Assembly: GCF_014764445.1 (NCBI RefSeq)
Contig: NZ_CP061721.1
Coordinates: 1,178,001-1,242,000, forward strand
Direction: 5' to 3'
From: Pseudarthrobacter sp. BIM B-2242
GTDB taxonomy: Bacteria; Actinomycetota; Actinomycetes; Actinomycetales; Micrococcaceae
DNA: 64,000 nucleotides
Under the pieces are notes generated by a model. The model searched no databases and was not told the DNA's origin. It saw nothing but the letters and a program-made list of their open reading frames with translations. Position 1 is the stretch's first letter. Each line of letters starts with the position of its first letter. Both the position numbers and the translations under genes were made by a program. Positions 28,437-37,400 of this stretch are shown here, one piece after another.

Positions 28437-30110
28437 CTACATGGGCGCACATTGGCCGTTGGTGGCCACGAGTTCACGGATAGCTTCCTCATTACCCGCA
28501 AGCTTGAGCTCGGTCAGCAGCTCCTCGGTGATCGGCTCGCCGTCGGGCGTTGTAGTCACCGGGGTGAAGTCCGGCGACGGCGCCGGGGTTTGCTGCCCGG
28601 GCACGCCTGCGCGAAGGCCCGCAACAGGCCGCAGCGGCCCGGACGCCTGCGGGTGGCCGCCCGCAGCTGATGCCTGCACGATCCCGTCGCCGGTCACACG
28701 GTCATCCATCACGCCGTCCTGCGGTGCGGCGGCCTGCGGGCCGGAGGCTGACGCCAGGAGCTGGTCCACCCTGGTGTGGATGACGTCGAAGTCAGGCACC
28801 GTCGAGAAGGACGCGTCGAAGTCGGGCGGGCCGATGGTCAGCCGCTTGGCTTCCTGGCCCTTGGCCTTAATGGCGAGGTCCAGGAAGCTGCCGAGCTGGG
28901 ACGACGAGATGTTGGAATCCACCACTTTGGTGCCTGCGCTGGCGATGTCCTCGAACTTGGACAGCAGCGTCGCCGGGTCGAGCTGCTTCAGCATGGCCTG
29001 CTGGACGCACTGCTGACGCTGGATCCGGGCGTAATCGTCGACGTACTCGCGGGACCGTCCGTACCAGAGTGCCTGGTCGCCGTCGAGCGTTTGTTCACCG
29101 GCGGGAATCCAGCCCAGGGGCATGCCATGAGTACGCGTCACTTCGTCGAAGTAGCCGCTCATCGGAACCCAGCCGCCGGCCTTGATCCTGATACCGCCCA
29201 TAGCGTCAATGAGTTTGGCGAAGCCCTCCATGTCCACCAGGACGTAGGCCTGGACGGTCAGGCCCAGGGTCCCTGAGACTGCTTCCAGGGTCGCCTGCGC
29301 ACCGGGGTCTGCGACGCCGGGGTAGAGGTCAGCGTGCTCATTCGTCACTTCGGTGTTGATGGCATTGATCAGGCACTCATCGCCGCAGTCGTAGCCGTCA
29401 GGGTAGATCTCCCGCATGGGCGAGCCTTCGCTGAACTGGGCGTTCTGCAGGTTGCGCGGGACAGAGATGATGGCGGTCTGGCCGGTCTTGGCGTCCACGC
29501 TGAGCACGGAAAGGCTGTCCGGGCGGCGGCCGGTGCGGTCGTCGCCCGCATCACCGCCCATCATCAGGAAGTTGTACCGGCCCTCCACGGGGTCGATCGA
29601 CGGTCCGGCCGAGAAAATATTGCCAATGGCGTTGCGCCCCACGTTCAGCAGGTAGGCCGCGTAACCCAGTGTCCCGCTGCTGAGGACCAGGGCAAGTACG
29701 AGGGAAATCACGACGGCGGGACGCGCCCCCGGTGCCAGCAGGACCGGGCGGATCAGTCGCAGGGTGTTGATAAAGAGGAACGCCCACCACAGTGCCAGGG
29801 CAACCAGAACCACGATGATGACCAGCGAGGCGTAGGGGTTGGTGATGATGCTGATCAGGAGCGTTCGGTTGAAGACCAGAAGCAGCACGGCCACCACCAG
29901 CAGCGCCCATACGCCCAGGGTTACCCGGAGGGCGGTGCGGCCGAGTTTGCGGTCGCCGGCCACAATCTGCGCACTGCCGGGCACCAGAAGTGTCATCAGC
30001 AGCAGGACAAAGGCCCGCTTGGTCCGGACGGGGGACGAGGCGCCGGACGGATACCGAACGGGGTCCGTCATGGCCGTGCCGGTGGCGGGGTGCTGAACGC
30101 TTCGGGACAT
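28437..30110 (-). CDS. LytR-CpsA-Psr (LCP) family glycopolymer ligase
   Basis: Membrane phosphotransferase thought to attach polyprenyl-linked wall glycopolymers to peptidoglycan. The 557-residue protein has an N-terminal cluster of about four helices (residues 30-155) and then the LCP domain: FLMMGGDAGDDRTGRRPDSL, SVPRNLQ (catalytic Arg region), GGIRI, and WYGRSREYVDDYARIQRQQ with paired Arg residues. A Pro/Ala-rich tail follows. Extra N-terminal helices are an actinobacterial variant. TAGGGT, which includes the purE stop codon, lies 8 bases before the ATG; the gene is 11 bp behind purE. Confidence 0.92.
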   Translation of the reverse strand: MSRSVQHPATGTAMTDPVRYPSGASSPVRTKRAFVLLLMTLLVPGSAQIVAGDRKLGRTALRVTLGVWALLVVAVLLLVFNRTLLISIITNPYASLVIIVVLVALALWWAFLFINTLRLIRPVLLAPGARPAVVISLVLALVLSSGTLGYAAYLLNVGRNAIGNIFSAGPSIDPVEGRYNFLMMGGDAGDDRTGRRPDSLSVLSVDAKTGQTAIISVPRNLQNAQFSEGSPMREIYPDGYDCGDECLINAINTEVTNEHADLYPGVADPGAQATLEAVSGTLGLTVQAYVLVDMEGFAKLIDAMGGIRIKAGGWVPMSGYFDEVTRTHGMPLGWIPAGEQTLDGDQALWYGRSREYVDDYARIQRQQCVQQAMLKQLDPATLLSKFEDIASAGTKVVDSNISSSQLGSFLDLAIKAKGQEAKRLTIGPPDFDASFSTVPDFDVIHTRVDQLLASASGPQAAAPQDGVMDDRVTGDGIVQASAAGGHPQASGPLRPVAGLRAGVPGQQTPAPSPDFTPVTTTPDGEPITEELLTELKLAGNEEAIRELVATNGQCAPM

Positions 30111-30121
30111 ATTCCGGTACC

Positions 30122-30733
30122 CTAGCGGCTGCCCCGGAGAACGCCATTGCCGTCAGCGAAGACTTCACTGACTTTCTGCCTGAGGCTGGCTCCCTTGCGC
30201 GTGGCGGCGTCGTTGAGTTCCTGGGCGAAGTCCACAAGGTCCGCGCGGAGTGATGCCGCCAGCCCGTCCGTGCCGGAAGCCAGGATGCGGACAGCAAGCA
30301 GGCCGGCATTTCGCGCACCGGCGATGGACACGGTGGCTACCGGAACGCCTGCCGGCATCTGGACGATGGACAGCAGGGAATCCATGCCATCGAGGGTCTT
30401 CAGCGGCACCGGAACACCAATGACGGGCAGGGGAGTGACACTGGCGAGCATGCCGGGCAGGTGGGCTGCTCCGCCTGCGCCTGCGATGATCACGCGCAGC
30501 CCGCGTTCATGGGCGGTCTGGCCGTACCGGATCATCTCGGTGGGCATCCGGTGCGCGGAGACCACATCTGCTTCAAAAGGTATGCCGAATTCAGCCAGCG
30601 CGTCGGCTGCGGCCTCCATGACCGGCCAATCGGAATCTGAACCCATGACCAGCCCAACGATGGGGCCGGTGCCGGTGCCGGTGCCGGTGCCGGTGCCGGT
30701 GTGGCCGGGTCCGGGCGTAGTTTCGGTGCTCAT
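30122..30733 (-). CDS. purE: 5-(carboxyamino)imidazole ribonucleotide mutase
   Basis: Class I PurE, converting N5-CAIR to CAIR in purine synthesis. The catalytic core begins at [14 protein letters not shown] (about residues 26-39), with SAHRMP near residue 60 and [10 protein letters not shown] near residue 87. The total of 203 residues exceeds the usual 160-170. Part of the excess is an N-terminal Gly-Thr tract coded by a 6-base repeat (30666-30701), part is the C-terminal tail. Its ATG overlaps the purK stop (30730-30733), so the pair is coupled. Confidence 0.95.
   Translation of the reverse strand: MSTETTPGPGHTGTGTGTGTGTGPIVGLVMGSDSDWPVMEAAADALAEFGIPFEADVVSAHRMPTEMIRYGQTAHERGLRVIIAGAGGAAHLPGMLASVTPLPVIGVPVPLKTLDGMDSLLSIVQMPAGVPVATVSIAGARNAGLLAVRILASGTDGLAASLRADLVDFAQELNDAATRKGASLRQKVSEVFADGNGVLRGSR
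30666..30701. repeat. CCGGTG hexanucleotide microsatellite, six copies
   Basis: Six perfect head-to-tail copies of CCGGTG encode the Gly-Thr tract near the PurE N-terminus. Being 6-base units they keep the frame, so copy-number change would vary tract length, not switch the gene off. Confidence 0.95.
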
Positions 30734-31926
30734 GCGTTCTCCTCGGAAATCCGTGCTGGTCCTTCGGCCGGAACCCGGCCGTCGCGGATGGTGTCAGCCA
30801 CGCGGGTGGCGCGCTGCCGGACCGAGTCCACGTCGCCGGTGGCGTCCCCCACCAGGTTGACGTGGCCAATCTTTCGGCCGGGGCGGACTGACTTGCCGTA
30901 GCAGTGAACCTTGGCAGCAGGCTCGAGTGCGAGGGCAGCCGGATAGGCGGAGAACAGGTCCTGGTTATCGCCGCCGAGGAAGTTCTTCATCACCACCACC
31001 GGGCCAAGAACGTCGGTGGCACCCAGGGGCAGGTTAAGGACTGCCCGCAAATGCTGCTCGAATTGGCTGGTGACGGAACCGTCCTGCGTCCAGTGGCCGG
31101 TGTTGTGCGGCCGCATGGCAAGTTCGTTGATCAGGAAGCCGGTGCCGGTTCCGGGAGTTTCGAAAAGCTCCGCGGCCATGACGCCGGTCACTCCCAGTTC
31201 GTGGGCGATCCGCAGGGCAGCGTCTTCGGCGGCCGCAGCCACCTCCAGGGGAAGGCCAAGTGCGGGCGCAATAACTTCATCGCAGACGCCGTCCACCTGG
31301 ATGGTGTGGACCACTGGCCAGGCCCTCGCTTCACCACCGGGAGTCCGTGCCACCAGGGCCGACAGCTCGCGGCTGAAATCAACCTTGGCTTCGACGAGCA
31401 GAGGGTTCATGGCCTCAAACCACTCGGCGGCTTCGGCGGCATCCTCGGCGGAGTCGATGATCCGGACGCCCTTTCCGTCGTACCCGCCGCGGGGCATTTT
31501 GAGGACCACCGGCCAGCCGGTCCTGTCGCCGAAGCTCACCAGCCCGGCAACGTCGGAAACAGCTGCCCACGCCGGATTCGGGAGACCCAGGCTGTCGATG
31601 GCGGCCCGCATTACCAGTTTGTCCTGCGCGTTGACCAGGGCATCGGGACCCGGCTGGACGTTCACGCCGGCAGCCAGGAGCTCACGCAGGTGGTCCGTGG
31701 GGACATGCTCGTGGTCGAACGTCATAACATCCAGGCCGTCCGCGAAGTCGAGGAGGGTTTGGAGGTCTTTGTAGTCACCGACCGGTGACGTGGAGACTGC
31801 TGAAACGGCCGAAACATCCTCGGCTTCAGCCAGGACACGCAGTTCAAAACCAAGGGCGGTGGCGGCTGGGGCCATCATGCGCGCGAGCTGGCCGCCGCCA
31901 ACCACGCCGATTACTGGAAAAGTCAC
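30730..31926 (-). CDS. purK: 5-(carboxyamino)imidazole ribonucleotide synthase
   Basis: ATP-grasp enzyme making N5-CAIR from AIR, bicarbonate and ATP. At 398 residues it begins [14 protein letters not shown], has the glycine-rich ATP loop [10 protein letters not shown] near residue 155 and the C-terminal [16 protein letters not shown] 31926 is chosen because TAGGCT stands 7 bases upstream and the GGGQLARM segment should be close to the N-terminus; a longer in-frame ATG at 31977 lacks support. First gene of purK-purE-LCP(-manA). Confidence 0.95.
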   Translation of the reverse strand: MTFPVIGVVGGGQLARMMAPAATALGFELRVLAEAEDVSAVSAVSTSPVGDYKDLQTLLDFADGLDVMTFDHEHVPTDHLRELLAAGVNVQPGPDALVNAQDKLVMRAAIDSLGLPNPAWAAVSDVAGLVSFGDRTGWPVVLKMPRGGYDGKGVRIIDSAEDAAEAAEWFEAMNPLLVEAKVDFSRELSALVARTPGGEARAWPVVHTIQVDGVCDEVIAPALGLPLEVAAAAEDAALRIAHELGVTGVMAAELFETPGTGTGFLINELAMRPHNTGHWTQDGSVTSQFEQHLRAVLNLPLGATDVLGPVVVMKNFLGGDNQDLFSAYPAALALEPAAKVHCYGKSVRPGRKIGHVNLVGDATGDVDSVRQRATRVADTIRDGRVPAEGPARISEENA

Positions 31927-32098
31927 ATGTGCCAGCCTACAGAAAAGCTCGCGGTATCCCGGCTTTCGGGCCGCCACGGGGCCCGGAAGCAGGTAATGCG
32001 GCCGTCGCGTGACCGGGCGGGAGGGGGCGGTTCGCGGTTTTGGGGGCTAAAATGGCCTCTGGCCGTGTGGCCCACAGAACGGACGGCCATGGAGGGTC

Positions 32099-32671
32099 AT
32101 GATTAACTCACTCGCAGATCGTATCCGGGGGCTAGCCTCGCTGTTTTGGCGCGAGGTAGCCAAATTCGGTGCCGTCGGCGGAGTGGCTTTCGTGATCGAC
32201 AACGGCCTGACGTACTACCTGATGCACGGCCCGATGACGGACAGTGAAGCCAAAGCGCGCTTCGTCGGGGCAAGCATTGCGACTGTTTTCTCATGGATCG
32301 CCAACCGGCTGTGGACGTTCCGGCATCGGCGGCAGGCCAACGTGCTGCGCGAATTCCTGATGTTCATTCTCATCAACGGTATCGGGATCGGGATTTCCAC
32401 CGGTTTCACTGCCCTGGCGAAGTATTCATTCAACGTCACCGACAAAAACATGCTGTTTGCCGCCGGGGTTGTCGGCATCCTGGTCGCAACGGTGGTCCGC
32501 TTCTTCGCCTACCGCTTCCTTGTGTTCAATCAGGAACTGGACCAGGAGCCGGAGTTCTCCCACGACCACGAAATCATCGAACTGCACCATCATGAGAAGG
32601 CATCGGCTGCGGCCGTGCAGAGCGCGGACCTCCCGGAGAAGGATGCTCCGGACGCCACGCGGCAGCCGTAG
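32099..32671 (+). CDS. GtrA family membrane protein
   Basis: A 190-residue protein with four transmembrane helices in the GtrA pattern: FGAVGGVAFVIDNGLTYYL in helix 1, SWIANRLWTF with the conserved NRxWTF motif, and a C-terminal RFFAYRFLVF. GtrA proteins are proposed flippases or partners for polyprenyl-linked sugars; with LCP and GT2 genes close by, a role in envelope glycan export is plausible. GGAGG precedes the ATG closely; TAAAAT at about 50 bases upstream is a likely -10. It is convergent with TIGR03089. A His-rich polar tail ends the protein. Confidence 0.9.
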   Translation: MINSLADRIRGLASLFWREVAKFGAVGGVAFVIDNGLTYYLMHGPMTDSEAKARFVGASIATVFSWIANRLWTFRHRRQANVLREFLMFILINGIGIGISTGFTALAKYSFNVTDKNMLFAAGVVGILVATVVRFFAYRFLVFNQELDQEPEFSHDHEIIELHHHEKASAAAVQSADLPEKDAPDATRQP

Positions 32672-32734
32672 CCGGGCGCTGACCCGGGCACTGAGCCGGG
32701 CAGCCTCGCAGGCCGGGGTGCGTCCTCTGCAGGG

Positions 32735-33433
32735 CTACTTTCCCTGGACGCGTTCTGCGGCGAGGAGCTGATCCGTCAGCTGCACGTCGGCGTGGGCCAG
32801 GACCACGGAGCCGCCGTTCTGCCAGGCGCCCAGGGAGTTGGCCAGGGCTGCTTCCAGTCCATCTGATGCCGGTACCAGCAGCCTGACTCCTTCATCGTGC
32901 TGAGCGGCGAAGCCGGTCAGCAGGCCTTCATGAAGGTGCCGTTGGCCGTCGCTGCCCGCAATGGCGCAGCCCGACGCCGACGGATCCGAATGTGCCATGA
33001 AGACATCACCGTGGGAACGCACCTCGGCGGCATAATCGATCACTCCGGCAGGGAGGTCCCCGGGCCACCGCATTGCCAGCGCCGGCAACGCGACGGCGAT
33101 TACGGCGTCGTACGTTCCCGTTACATTTCCGGGCTTGTCGGTGACGAGCAGGTCCGCCTCGCTCCCGTTAAGGACGGTCTCCATGCCAATCTGCCAGGCA
33201 GCCAGGGCCCAGATCAATGATTTCCAGTGCGCGGGGAGATCAAGGCCGAGGCGCATGCCTGGTTCGGCGTCGAGCTCGTCCTGCAGCAGGTTGCCTGTCT
33301 TAGCCACCCAGTTGTCCAGGACACGGCCGGAGAGCTCCACCCGCTCGGAGTCGGGGCCGTACCAGGTAAGGCGGGGCGATGTGGAGTGGCCGGAACGAAG
33401 GGTGGTCATCAGGTCGATCGCCGGGATGCTCAT
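32735..33433 (-). CDS. TIGR03089 family protein
   Basis: A 232-residue protein resembling a cut-down acyl-CoA synthetase-like (AMP-binding) fold. RLTWYGPDSERVELSGRVLDNWVAKT near the N-terminus is the hallmark of TIGR03089, an actinobacterial family that lacks the usual adenylation motifs and has no known activity. It lies in the whiB2/LCP neighbourhood in M. tuberculosis too (Rv3268). CAAGAT is 6 bases before the ATG. The upstream region it shares with whiB contains a consensus CRP-type site. Confidence 0.85.
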   Translation of the reverse strand: MSIPAIDLMTTLRSGHSTSPRLTWYGPDSERVELSGRVLDNWVAKTGNLLQDELDAEPGMRLGLDLPAHWKSLIWALAAWQIGMETVLNGSEADLLVTDKPGNVTGTYDAVIAVALPALAMRWPGDLPAGVIDYAAEVRSHGDVFMAHSDPSASGCAIAGSDGQRHLHEGLLTGFAAQHDEGVRLLVPASDGLEAALANSLGAWQNGGSVVLAHADVQLTDQLLAAERVQGK

Positions 33434-33525
33434 GGCACTATCTTGCCACGCGGGATACGCGGTTACCGGGGGCGCGGGGAAGCTGCGTGACCGGGCAGGA
33501 TGCGGCCCGCAGGCACTCGTCGGCC

Positions 33526-33541
33526 TGTGATGTTACTCACA
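33526..33541. promoter_or_regulatory. Consensus CRP/GlxR-type binding site
   Basis: TGTGATGTTACTCACA is a perfect TGTGA-N6-TCACA palindrome, the consensus for cAMP receptor proteins (CRP in E. coli and mycobacteria, GlxR in corynebacteria). It lies about 100 bp from the divergent TIGR03089 start and about 310 bp from the whiB start. Confidence 0.8.
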
Positions 33542-33728
33542 TTGTTTTGTCATCTCATTTGTCTTATTGGCTTCGGCCCTGTATTTTCTGCCGGTATTCC
33601 TTAGGCGCAGGGGCTTCCGGGGACGACTGGCCGCAGTGAGGCCTCCGCCGTGCCGGACTGCAGAAAAATTTCCGGGCGTGGCGTGACGGCGTTTCGCCCG
33701 AAAGGTTGATTATTATCCCGTCGGCGGC

Positions 33729-33758
33729 TTGACTCACTGCTAGTTACACACGTGTAAT
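33729..33758 (+). promoter_or_regulatory. whiB promoter with overlapping palindrome
   Basis: TTGACT (33729-33734) and TGTAAT (33753-33758) are 18 bp apart, giving a leader of about 80 bases. TTACAC (33744-33749) and GTGTAA (33752-33757) form a palindrome with a 2-bp centre across the spacer and -10. The arms fit the BldD half-site (TNACNC), but BldD boxes have a 1-bp centre, so the binder is uncertain. Confidence 0.6.
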
Positions 33759-33847
33759 TAGATATCGAAAGCGACTGCATAAATCCCGGCACACAACCGA
33801 GTGTCAAAGGGATCCAGCAGTGGCTGAAAACATTCAGGAGGGTCGCC

Positions 33848-34387
33848 GTGGGGCAAGCAGAGCGTATCCATGAAGATGCCGTCGCCGGCCAGGCAACGGC
33901 TAAATACCGCGCACGGGGCGTACCGAGCGACTGGTATGTGGATCCCGCCGATCCTGACGCCGCAGACCGTTACAACCGGGACGTCAAAGACCCCCGCCAG
34001 GACCAGGCCACGGCATTCCTGGCGGCACACGAGGCGCTCCTTGACGGCGGGCACGACCCGGATGATGACCATCTGGACCCGCCCATGGAACTGCGCACTT
34101 CCGGGCCGGAGACCACTCAGCCGGTGTGGATCGGCTTGCCGTTCAGGCAGGATTTTGACGACGAAGGCGAACTAGGCTGGCAGACTGATGCCTTGTGTGC
34201 CCAGACTGATCCGGAAGCCTTTTTCCCGGAGAAGGGCGGATCGACCCGCGACGCGAAGAAAGTCTGCGGAGCATGCAATGTGCGCTCACAGTGCCTCGAA
34301 TACGCGCTGGCGAACGACGAACGGTTTGGTATTTGGGGTGGCCTTTCCGAGCGTGAACGCCGGCGGCTAAGGAAGCGAGCAATCTAA
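33848..34387 (+). CDS. whiB2: WhiB family regulator, WhiB2-like, with long N-terminal extension
   Basis: Iron-sulfur transcription factor of the actinobacterial Wbl family; WhiB2/WhmD controls septation and growth in mycobacteria and partners sigma-A. Cluster ligands are Cys117, Cys140, Cys143 and Cys149, followed by the turn GIWGG (161-165) and a basic C-terminus RRRLRKR. At 179 residues it exceeds the usual 85-130. About 95 acidic residues precede the core, and GTG 33848 with AGGAGGG upstream supports this long form; ATG 34085 would give about 100 residues but lacks a ribosome site. WhiB2 assignment rests on neighbours (DUF3499, Trm112, LCP, purEK). Confidence 0.9.
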   Translation: MGQAERIHEDAVAGQATAKYRARGVPSDWYVDPADPDAADRYNRDVKDPRQDQATAFLAAHEALLDGGHDPDDDHLDPPMELRTSGPETTQPVWIGLPFRQDFDDEGELGWQTDALCAQTDPEAFFPEKGGSTRDAKKVCGACNVRSQCLEYALANDERFGIWGGLSERERRRLRKRAI

Positions 34388-34404
34388 TTCTTCAGGAAGT
34401 ACAT

Positions 34405-34440
34405 GTCACTGCCGTTGTGGTGTCCCACAACGGCAGTGAC
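34405..34440 (+). other. Perfect 16-bp hairpin over the start of the GT2 gene
   Basis: GTCACTGCCGTTGTGG (34405-34420) pairs without mismatch with CCACAACGGCAGTGAC (34425-34440) around loop TGTC. It begins 17 bases after the whiB stop. The candidate GTG starts at 34417 and 34420 are inside the left arm. There is no T-run. It could act as a translation-blocking hairpin, an RNA processing site or an attenuator. Confidence 0.9.
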
Positions 34441-37400
34441 TATCTACCCAGAACCCTGGCCGCCCTGGCGGACCAGACCAGGCCCGTCGATTCAGTTATA
34501 GGGGTGGACACAGGCTCGCGTGACGACTCCTTGGCCCTGCTGGAGCGGGCCCTGGGAGCCGGGAACGTCCTCAGCTTTCCCCACGGCAGGAGCGGCATGG
34601 GGGGTGCCGTACGCGCCGGACTCAGTGCACGGTCGCCCTGGGAAGGCCAGTCCAGCCGCGCAGCGGAGTGGATCTGGCTGCTTCACGATGACGCAGCCCC
34701 CGCCCCGGAGGCGCTGGCTGAACTCCTCGGTGCCGTGGAACGCGCACCATCGGTGACGGTCGCCGGCTGCAAGCAATTGGACTGGCACTCCGGACGCCGA
34801 CTGATCGACGTCGGGCTGTCCACCAGCCGGTGGGCCGAGCGCCTCACCATGATTGACGCCGACGAGCTCGACCAGGGCCAGTACAACGGCCGTACGGACA
34901 CTTTCGCAGTGAACTCAGCGGGCATGCTGGTCCGGCGCGATATCTGGGAACACCTTCAAGGGTTCGACCCCGCACTTCCCGGCACGGGTGATGACGTCGA
35001 CTTTTGCTGGCGCAACCGCCTCGCCGGGCACCGCGTAGTGGTTGTTCCCACTGCGCGGATGTTCCATGTGGCCCACCGCCCCCATGCCCAAGGCAACCCC
35101 TCGGCCGCCCGCAAGGCGCAGGTCCACCTTCGGCTCAAGCACGCACCGCTCTGGAAGGTTCCCATCCATGCTGTGGGCGCCCTGCTGGGCAGTATCTTCA
35201 AGCTCGTCCTGAGCATCGCGGTCAAGGACCCGGGACACGGATTCTCCCAGCTCGTAGCGACGATCGCTGCACTGGGCCGGCCGGCCGCTGTGGCAAAATC
35301 CCGGCGGACGGCAGCCAGTACCCGCCGGATCAGGCGTTCGGTCATCAAGAAGCTGCAGACGCCCCGGCGTGACGTCTGGAACCACCGGCGTTCCCTGATG
35401 GAGGCCCTCGGTGCAGACAGGTCCACAGCCGACGGCCTGCTGCACGACCCCCTCGCGGACCAGCCCACCGGCGACTCCACCGATGACTTCGCAGCACTGA
35501 CCACCACCGAACGCGGTTGGGTGGGCGCTGGTGCACTCGCCGCCATCTTCATCGCGGCCGCAGCTTCCGTGACCGCCCTCAGCGGGTTGTTCCGTGCCGA
35601 GGCCGTCTCCGGCGGCGGCCTGATACCTGTGTCCGCCACCCTGGGCGAAATCTGGCACCATGCATCCAGCTGGTGGATCAGCCTGGGTGCGGGGCTTCCC
35701 GGCAAGGGAGACCCGTTCGGTTACGTGCTGTGGATCCTTGGCGTGTCGGGCGGCGGAGATGCCAACGCGGCCATGTCCTGGCTGCTCCTGCTCGCCGCGC
35801 CACTGTCCGGCCTGACAGCCTGGTTTGCCGCCGGCGGTGTGACCACCAGGCGCCGCTTCCGCTTTGCTGCCGCACTGTTCTGGGCTGCCGCTCCGGCGTT
35901 GCAGGTGGCCCTCAATCAGGGCCGTGCCGGTGCACTGGTGGCCCACATCATGATCCCGTTGCTGGTCCTGGCCCTCCTGCGCGCCGCGGGATCCGCCGTT
36001 GGCCACGGGCGGTTTATCCTTCCGGCCCCGGGTGAGCGACGGTTTACCGAGAAGCCGCCGACGCATCCGGGCGTCAACGGAACACCGTCCTGGACCGCTG
36101 CTGCCGCGGCGGGCCTGGCCCTGGCTGTTGTTGCCGCAGCTGCACCCTCGCTGCTGATCCCCGCCGTGGTGCTTATCGTGCTCTGCGGCCTGATGCTGGG
36201 ACGCCGCGGACGCACAGTCTGGTGGGCCCTGCTGCCCAGTGTGGCCCTCTTCCTTCCCTTTGGACTTTCCGTCATCGACAGGCCGCGGGCGCTCCTCGCC
36301 GATCCCGGCGTGCCGCTGGCATTCGAAGCGGCCCCCCTGTGGCAGCAAATCCTGGGCCAGCCCCTGCTGTTCGCACCCGGGGGTGGCCTGTCCGGGCTTC
36401 CCTTCTTTAGCGGTGGGGTCATCCCATGGGCACTCGTTCTGGCGCTTCTGGTTGCGGTTCCGGTCCTGGCGCTTGCCGTGGCGGCACTTTTCCTGCCAGG
36501 CAAACGCAGCCGGACTGCGCGTGCGCTGTGGGTGGCGGCGCTGGTGGTCCTGGTTGGGGGCTGGCTGGCCGGGCACGTCGCCACCGGCGTCCTTGGAGAC
36601 GCCCTGGTCACACCGTTCACCGGTCCGGCTGTCTCGGCCGCAGGGTTCGCACTCCTGGCAGCGGCGCTGATCGGCGCCGAGCGGCTGCTTGATGCCGCGG
36701 ACCGTTCCATGTCGTCGCGCGTCCGGCAAAATGTGATGCTGCGGTCCGCGGTAGCCCTGGGCATGGTGTTGCTGCTGGCAGGCCCCTTGGCCGGCATGGC
36801 GGCCTGGTCGGCGCAGAACGTCCTCCGGCCGGCCGCTGCGGCGCAACCGGCCGACGGTTCGGCCGGCCCGCCGCTCGGCACCCCCCGGCTCGTGGAGGCC
36901 GGCAACGCCCGCACGCTTCCGGCAACGGCGATCGACCGCGGCACCGGGCCTGAACAGTCACGGACGCTGCTGATCAGTACCAAGGAGAACGGCACCTTTG
37001 ACGCAGCCCTGATGCGCGGTGCCGGAACAACCCTGGACAGCCTTTCCACCATTGCCGCCGCCCGGAACATCATGGGCGCACCAGGCCAGGAGACAGTCCG
37101 GGACGATGACGATGTCACCGCCTCCATCCGCAGCGTTGTGGCCACTCTTGTGGCCGGGCAGGGCGTGGACCCGCGGCCGCTGCTCGAACGCCTGGGTGCC
37201 GGATTTGTGGTGCTCCGCTCGGCAGATACCGCCGCCCAGATCACTGCCAGCCGGATGGACGCCGTGCCGGGCCTCGTTGCCGTCGGCCAGACGGATGTTG
37301 GCTGGCTGTGGCGGATCACGCCGCTGAACCAGCCTGCGCTCCAGCCTGCTGATGTTGCCCACCGGGTGCGGATTGTGGACCCGGCCGGCGCCACGGTGGC

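Larger units (their letters stand above)
33434..33847. other. 414-bp regulatory region between TIGR03089 and whiB
   Basis: This is the only gene-free stretch over 300 bp in the window, and no credible gene was found in it. It holds a CRP-type box (33526-33541) followed by an unusually AT-rich run (about 33541-33605), a GC-rich middle, and a promoter with an overlapping palindrome (33729-33758). AGGAGGG (33836-33842) is the ribosome site of whiB. Confidence 0.8.

Noticed and set aside
34403..34498. Short open frame starting at ATG 34403 after AGGAAG
   Set aside because: About 30 codons in another frame, with only 3 bases from the ribosome site to ATG and no sign of conserved coding; kept only as a possible upstream decoy.
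34915..36846. 643-codon open frame on the minus strand inside the GT2 gene
   Set aside because: It is a GC-rich antisense shadow. The plus-strand frame has GT2 motifs, membrane helices and coupling to DUF5719; the antisense translation is low-complexity Gly/Gln/Arg without motifs.
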